From NCBI RefSeq assembly GCF_028372415.1, contig NC_092874.1:114844744-114908743 (forward strand): a stretch of DNA of 64,000 bases, read 5' to 3'. Both the position numbers and the translations under genes were made by a program. The notes beneath the pieces are model-generated. The model was not told where the DNA came from. It saw nothing but the letters and a program-made list of their open reading frames with translations, and did no database searches. Each line of letters begins with the position of its first letter. Within the stretch, counting starts at the first letter, position 1. The DNA comes from Notamacropus eugenii. Its lineage: Eukaryota; Chordata; Mammalia; Diprotodontia; Macropodidae. Of the stretch, positions 63,230 through 64,000 are shown in pieces.

Positions 63230-63269
<40 letters not shown>
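63230..63269 (+). repeat. (TC)n microsatellite
   Basis: About 20 TC units followed by C-rich pyrimidine sequence to about 63340. Confidence 0.96.
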
Positions 63270-63270
<1 letters not shown>

Positions 63271-63604
63271 CCACCTTTTCCCTCCCTTCTTCCTTCCCCA
63301 TCTCCCCTCTCACCCTTCTCATTTTGCTCCCCTCTCTAGCTTGCTGCTTATTCTGCTGGCTTGAGATTCTTCTAATAATGCTAACACAAACGCAATGCAG
63401 ATATCTCAGTAACAGAAGAGGTCTCATTTCTCTTCTAGTCAGGAAAACATGAGATGGATAAAGGACATTTCCCATGAGGAACATATTTTCTTTCAAAGTT
63501 TAGAAGTACTAAAGACCCAGAGGGATGGATACACAGACACAGAACACAAAAACAACAGAAATTAAAAAGGGAGAGAAAGAGGAACAAAAACCGTTCAGGA
63601 TCTT

Positions 63605-64000
63605 TTGTACTTTCACTTTAACTATTGTAAAATCCTTCTAACTGATCTGCCTCTATCCTCCACCCTCTTCCCCAAGTCCATCCTTAATAAATCTGCCAAA
63701 ATAGTCATGCGACCATGTTATACACCTGCTTGAGATCTTCCAGTTGCTCACTATTACTTAGAAGATGAATTGTAGACCATTAGCCTGGCTTTTAATGCCC
63801 TTCACAATCTGATTCGAATCTGCCTTTCTAGACGTATTTTATATTGTTCCCTTTCACATATACTACACACTTGTGAAACTAGACCACGAGCCATTGCTTG
63901 AATTCTGCAGGCCTTCTCCCATCTCCCAGTATCCATTCAGGTTGCTCTCCATATCTAGAATGCAATTCTTCTTCACCTCTGCCTGTTAAAAATACAACTT
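63605..64000 (+). mobile_element. L2 fragment, runs off window
   Basis: L2-like order: TCTAACTGATCTGCCTCTAT, TCATGCGACCATGTTATACA, CTGGCTTTTAATGCCCTTCA and ATTCTGCAGGCCTTCTCCCA. Confidence 0.7.

Larger units (their letters stand above)
58329..64000 (-). other. CALD1 5' intron (partial)
   Basis: At least 5.7 kb. Holds (TC)n tracts (59712-59755, 63230-63269), an L2 3' end (60310-60420), CR1/L3 (60420-60760), a MIR-like piece (61085-61250), an L2 split by a MITE (61320-61680) and an L2 running off the right edge (63605-64000). No first coding exon of CALD1 was found. Nothing is recognised in 58400-59700 or 61700-63220. Confidence 0.75.

Noticed and set aside
58329..64000. Search for the CALD1 first coding exon (MDDFERRREL...)
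   Set aside because: No matching sequence on the minus strand, so the exon must lie beyond the window.
1..64000. CRISPR arrays, operons or a novel defence or mobile system
   Set aside because: Repeats are simple-sequence, SINE/LINE-derived or the coding CALD1 array. None has spacer structure, and gene structure is vertebrate throughout.

Overview
The window looks like marsupial chromosomal DNA. It has spliced vertebrate exons separated by AT-rich introns. The interspersed repeats are of kinds I know from marsupials: tRNA-headed SINEs sharing one long 3' tail, a half-L1 (HAL1) element, marsupial-type L1 3' ends, CR1/L3, L2, MIR-like SINEs and an RTE-type LINE fragment. I cannot name the species from sequence alone.

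Two protein-coding genes are recognisable, both on the minus strand. The right two thirds (about 58.3 kb down to 19.5 kb) holds the 3' 12 exons of CALD1 (caldesmon). It runs from the exon ending NAQN through the large smooth-muscle exon to the last exon, which encodes only Val and the stop. All splice phases join without a frameshift: 764 codons are visible, and adding the roughly 24 codons of the first coding exon beyond the right edge gives about 788 residues, against 793 in human h-caldesmon. The left part holds the 5' end of AGBL3 (a cytosolic carboxypeptidase of the tubulin-deglutamylase family). It consists of a CpG-island promoter at about 11.5-12.4 kb, the start-codon exon at 9.63-9.75 kb and the second coding exon at 8.54-8.60 kb; the rest lies beyond the left edge. 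This matches the head-to-tail CALD1-AGBL3 order on human chromosome 7.

Layout from left to right: 1-8.5 kb is an AGBL3 intron with a HAL1 nested inside an L2; 8.5-9.75 kb has AGBL3 coding exons; 9.75-12.4 kb has AGBL3 intron 1 and the CpG island; 12.4-19.5 kb is intergenic with simple repeats and L1/L2 tails; 19.5-20.0 kb is recognisable CALD1 3' UTR; 20.0-58.3 kb has CALD1 exons and introns; 58.3-64 kb is a 5' CALD1 intron.

The most unusual feature is in the smooth-muscle-specific part of CALD1: six nearly identical tandem copies of a 27-bp unit encoding a 9-residue charged helix repeat. They sit where human has one related copy, while the 13-residue repeat array that human expanded is contracted here. 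Also notable are the competing splice donor that makes non-muscle caldesmon, a cassette exon with almost no polypyrimidine tract, and a perfect 21-bp duplication of an intron start that carries a broken second donor. I see no operon, CRISPR array, new enzyme system or intact mobile element; this is otherwise an ordinary vertebrate locus.
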